Source: Myxococcales bacterium (GTDB taxonomy: Bacteria > Myxococcota_A > UBA9160 > UBA4427). Taken from it: 64,000 bases of DNA. The DNA lies in the NCBI GenBank assembly GCA_014240165.1, contig JAAZXM010000007.1:1-64000 (forward strand). The letters are read 5' to 3'. Positions 62,021 to 64,000 of this stretch are shown here, in pieces; positions within the stretch are counted from its first letter, which is position 1, and every line of letters starts with the position of its first letter. The notes under the pieces were generated by a model. The model was not told where the DNA came from, did not search any database, and worked only from the letters and a program-made list of their open reading frames with translations. Both the position numbers and the translations under genes were made by a program.

Positions 62021-63322
62021 CTACCAGAGGTCGGGGCGATCGGCCGGGCAACTCCATGCGCCGCCGAGATCCTCCCAGTCTTCTTCCTCTTCCTCTTCTT
62101 CGTCGATGTCCCAGGGAGGGTTGTAGGAACACATCGCCCAGGCGGTTGCGGAGAACTCGAGTACGTAATTGGGTCCCAGGTTTCGGTATTCGAAGGCCTG
62201 GGGCTCGAGCCAGCCCAGGTCCGAGAAGATCTCGAATCCAATGCGTGGGTCGGGCAGGCTGTCGATGTATTCGCCCTCGATCAACTCGGTCAGGCTCTCG
62301 GGATAGGCTTTCTCATCTTCGTAGTATTGTGCGAGAGCGTCGATGATCGCTTGAGCGCGAACATGGCGCGTGAGCGCGTAATCGGCGTCTGTAAGCGCTC
62401 TCCCCACGAAGAGCGGCAAGAAAACCAGGCAGCTTCCCAGGAGGAGCAGGCCGGCGCGCCGAACTCGTTCCTGTTCGGGTTCAGAGGAGCGCGTGAGGAA
62501 GAGAAGCGCCGTGATGCTCGCGCTGACCACGACCACCCCAATAGCCGACTCGGTCTCGAATTGAGGGAATCGGGCTCGGACCCAGAAGATCGGGAAGAGA
62601 CAGCCCGCGGCGAGCCAGAGCCAGCGCAGCCACGGCCTTCTCTTTGTCAGGCCTGATCCGCCGAGGCCGAGGGAGAGGCCGAGCATCAGCCCGCAGAGGC
62701 CGTAGGCGCCGATTTCCAACCCGACCAAGGGGATGGCGGGCCAAGGTGAGAAGTTGAAGGCGAGATTTTCGTCGCTTCCCGTCGAGTTGCGAATCACCGC
62801 AACGATGGCGAAGAAAATCGGGAGGTAGAGCAGAGCCTGCCAATGTGCGCGCAGGCGCAGACCTCGCTCCGCCAGGAGCGGCGAAGAGAGGGTGAGCCCG
62901 AGGGCGACCCCGGTGACCAGGATGACCACGGAAGCGCGCCAGTGAAAGAATTCCCAAACCTGGAGGGCTGAAGAGAGCCCGTAGAAGATCATGATCACCA
63001 CGCAGCTGAGGCTGCAGATCCCAATGGCACGTGCGACCGCGGAGCGGGTCGCGTAGACAAGCAGGGCCAAGCCGAGAATTGCGGGAGAAGCGAATACGGC
63101 GAGACCGTGGATCCAACTCTCCAGGTTCTCGTCCACCCATTCCGTTTCCCGGAGAAAAGCGGTGGGCTGCCAGGGGCTGTGGATTCGCCCCATCTCGGTG
63201 CCGCCCAATCCGTGATGGATAAACGCCGCGTACGCCACCATGGCCAGCGCCGTCGCCCAGCCCAGCAGGGGCAAGCGAGAAGGGGGAGGGTCAGGCGAGA
63301 GTATTCCGGGTGGGCGTTTCAC
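62021..63322 (-). CDS. unknown polytopic membrane protein with pilin-like C-terminal domain
   Basis: Function not recognised. About 433 aa from GTG 63322: roughly ten membrane segments (to about residue 310), then a soluble C-terminal part where RAQAIIDALAQYYEDEKAYP and SLPDPRIGFEI resemble the region after the transmembrane helix in type II secretion pseudopilins. It ends with a run of Asp/Glu (DEEEEEEEDWED) and two late Cys. Just upstream of the AarF-like gene (21-bp gap), so probably co-transcribed. Confidence 0.7.
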   Translation of the reverse strand: MKRPPGILSPDPPPSRLPLLGWATALAMVAYAAFIHHGLGGTEMGRIHSPWQPTAFLRETEWVDENLESWIHGLAVFASPAILGLALLVYATRSAVARAIGICSLSCVVIMIFYGLSSALQVWEFFHWRASVVILVTGVALGLTLSSPLLAERGLRLRAHWQALLYLPIFFAIVAVIRNSTGSDENLAFNFSPWPAIPLVGLEIGAYGLCGLMLGLSLGLGGSGLTKRRPWLRWLWLAAGCLFPIFWVRARFPQFETESAIGVVVVSASITALLFLTRSSEPEQERVRRAGLLLLGSCLVFLPLFVGRALTDADYALTRHVRAQAIIDALAQYYEDEKAYPESLTELIEGEYIDSLPDPRIGFEIFSDLGWLEPQAFEYRNLGPNYVLEFSATAWAMCSYNPPWDIDEEEEEEEDWEDLGGAWSCPADRPDLW

Positions 63323-63368
63323 TCGATCGTCGGCTGCCTCGGGTTCCGGGGAGTCCCCTTGGATTCTT

Positions 63369-63384
63369 GGGGGTACGAACCCCC
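63369..63384. promoter_or_regulatory. short GC hairpin between divergent genes
   Basis: GGGGGT (63369-63374) pairs with ACCCCC (63379-63384) around a 4-nt loop. It lies between the divergent polytopic membrane protein and CBS genes. Could be an operator dyad; not a terminator (no U-tract). Confidence 0.35.
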
Positions 63385-63489
63385 ATATGGCGACTGCGCA
63401 GTATAAGACTAGCGGCTCCAGTCCTTGATTAAGGCGAATTTTCTCGAATTTACTTCGGAAAGCATTCGTTCTTCGCGTAAGGTGGAGAC

Positions 63490-63900
63490 ATGCAGGATGT
63501 TCGCGGGATCATGAGCACCCAGATCGTTGCTATTGGTGCTGGTGATCTTCTGCTGACGGCCCATGACATCATGCGCTTGGGCGATGTCCGTCACATGCCC
63601 GTGGTCAGGTCGGGGAGATTGGTGGGTGTGGTCTCCGAACGTGATCTCTTGCGAGCGCTGCCTTCTCATCTCGGCGATGTCGAGGTGGAGGGGGACCGGC
63701 GCTTCCTGAATAGCGTGCCGGTGAGCCGGGTGATGTCCAGCCCGGCCATCGTGATCGACGCCAAGGCGACGGTGCGCGAAGCCGCGCGCGTGATGGCGGA
63801 AAAGAAGATCGGCTGCCTGCCCGTGATGGATGATATGGGTCGACTGCTGGGGATCGTCACCGAGATCGATATTCTCCGGGTGGTTGCCGAGGGGCACTAG
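63490..63900 (+). CDS. CBS-pair domain protein
   Basis: A 136-aa protein made of two CBS domains (about residues 5-60 and 78-134), a Bateman module that usually binds adenosine nucleotides. First repeat MRLGDVRHMPVVRSGRLVGVVSERDLL, shown here only as RHMPVV and VSERDL; second has GCLPVMDD and VTEIDIL. No effector domain is attached, so its target is unknown. AAGGTGGAG precedes the ATG. Confidence 0.92.
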   Translation: MQDVRGIMSTQIVAIGAGDLLLTAHDIMRLGDVRHMPVVRSGRLVGVVSERDLLRALPSHLGDVEVEGDRRFLNSVPVSRVMSSPAIVIDAKATVREAARVMAEKKIGCLPVMDDMGRLLGIVTEIDILRVVAEGH

Positions 63901-64000
63901 AAAAGCCGGTTCCCTCCCGCCCGAGGGGCAGCGAACCCCACTGCCGCCACCGGAGCACGAGCTTCGGCGGCTCTCAGCGGGGCAAGAGCGTCAAATTGCG

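Overview
The window reads as a contiguous chromosome segment from a GC-rich, Gram-negative, rod-shaped bacterium. Evidence for the Gram-negative rod: several lipobox signal peptides, a complete mreBCD-mrdA-rodA cluster, outer-membrane-type folding factors and a C5-type haem pathway with a CcsA-type cytochrome assembly protein. The hrcA-grpE-dnaK-dnaJ order, the ccsA-hemA-hemC-cobA/hemD-hemB operon, a PEP-CTERM protein, a WS/DGAT acyltransferase, a luciferase-like (LLM) oxidoreductase and a DUF3604 protein together fit the deltaproteobacterial radiation (Myxococcota, Binatota or relatives). That placement is inference; no 16S or other decisive marker is present. I see no insertion sequence, prophage or CRISPR array.

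Layout. 1-460: non-coding DNA with palindromes and direct repeats, then tRNA-Phe(GAA). 0.6-3.2 kb: a lipoprotein cyclophilin and gamma-glutamyltransferase, divergent with overlapping start codons. 3.2-6.1 kb (minus): PspC-like protein, an unknown membrane-anchored protein, and two lipoprotein cytochromes c made of two and three copies of one cysteine-rich module. 6.3-11 kb: fused M16 peptidase, hemW, and an alpha/beta hydrolase with a Cys nucleophile. 11.1-20.9 kb: heat-shock and proteostasis block hrcA-grpE-dnaK-dnaJ, a periplasmic-binding-fold lipoprotein, and lon. 21-25.5 kb: thiL, a single-domain receiver, larB-larC, esterase. 25.6-28.9 kb: SDR, Rieske protein, exported DUF3604 protein. 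29-34 kb: a signalling island (hybrid histidine kinase, receiver-GGDEF cyclase, and a DNA-binding regulator with a degenerate receiver), with sigma-54-like promoter sequences ahead of the first and last genes. 34.2-36 kb: PEP-CTERM protein and a Tat-exported Csp1-type copper-storage protein.

36-38.4 kb: groES-groEL, read from a sigma-70-like promoter with a CIRCE-like operator, divergent from lexA. 39.2-40.6 kb: two tandem PTPS/QueD-family paralogues with complementary active-site losses, coupled to folE. 40.6-43.2 kb: SDR and a PpiD/SurA-like foldase. 43.6-49.2 kb: cell-shape operon mreB-mreC-mreD-mrdA-rodA. 49.3-51.5 kb: aldolase-like enzyme, thioredoxin, macrodomain protein. 51.6-57.5 kb: ccsA-hemA-hemC-cobA/hemD-hemB plus a DUF4177 protein, mostly joined by 4-bp stop/start overlaps. 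57.6-63.9 kb: WS/DGAT, LLM oxidoreductase, AarF/UbiB kinase, a polytopic membrane protein and a CBS-pair protein.

How the genes fit together: most are housekeeping. Proteostasis (HrcA regulon, Lon, two PPIases), haem supply and cytochrome assembly serve a respiratory periplasm in which the unusual cytochromes would act. The accessory points that most reward follow-up are the complementary PTPS pair, the CIRCE-variant operator, the dnaK leader hairpin, the modular cytochromes and the sigma-54/degenerate-receiver signalling island.
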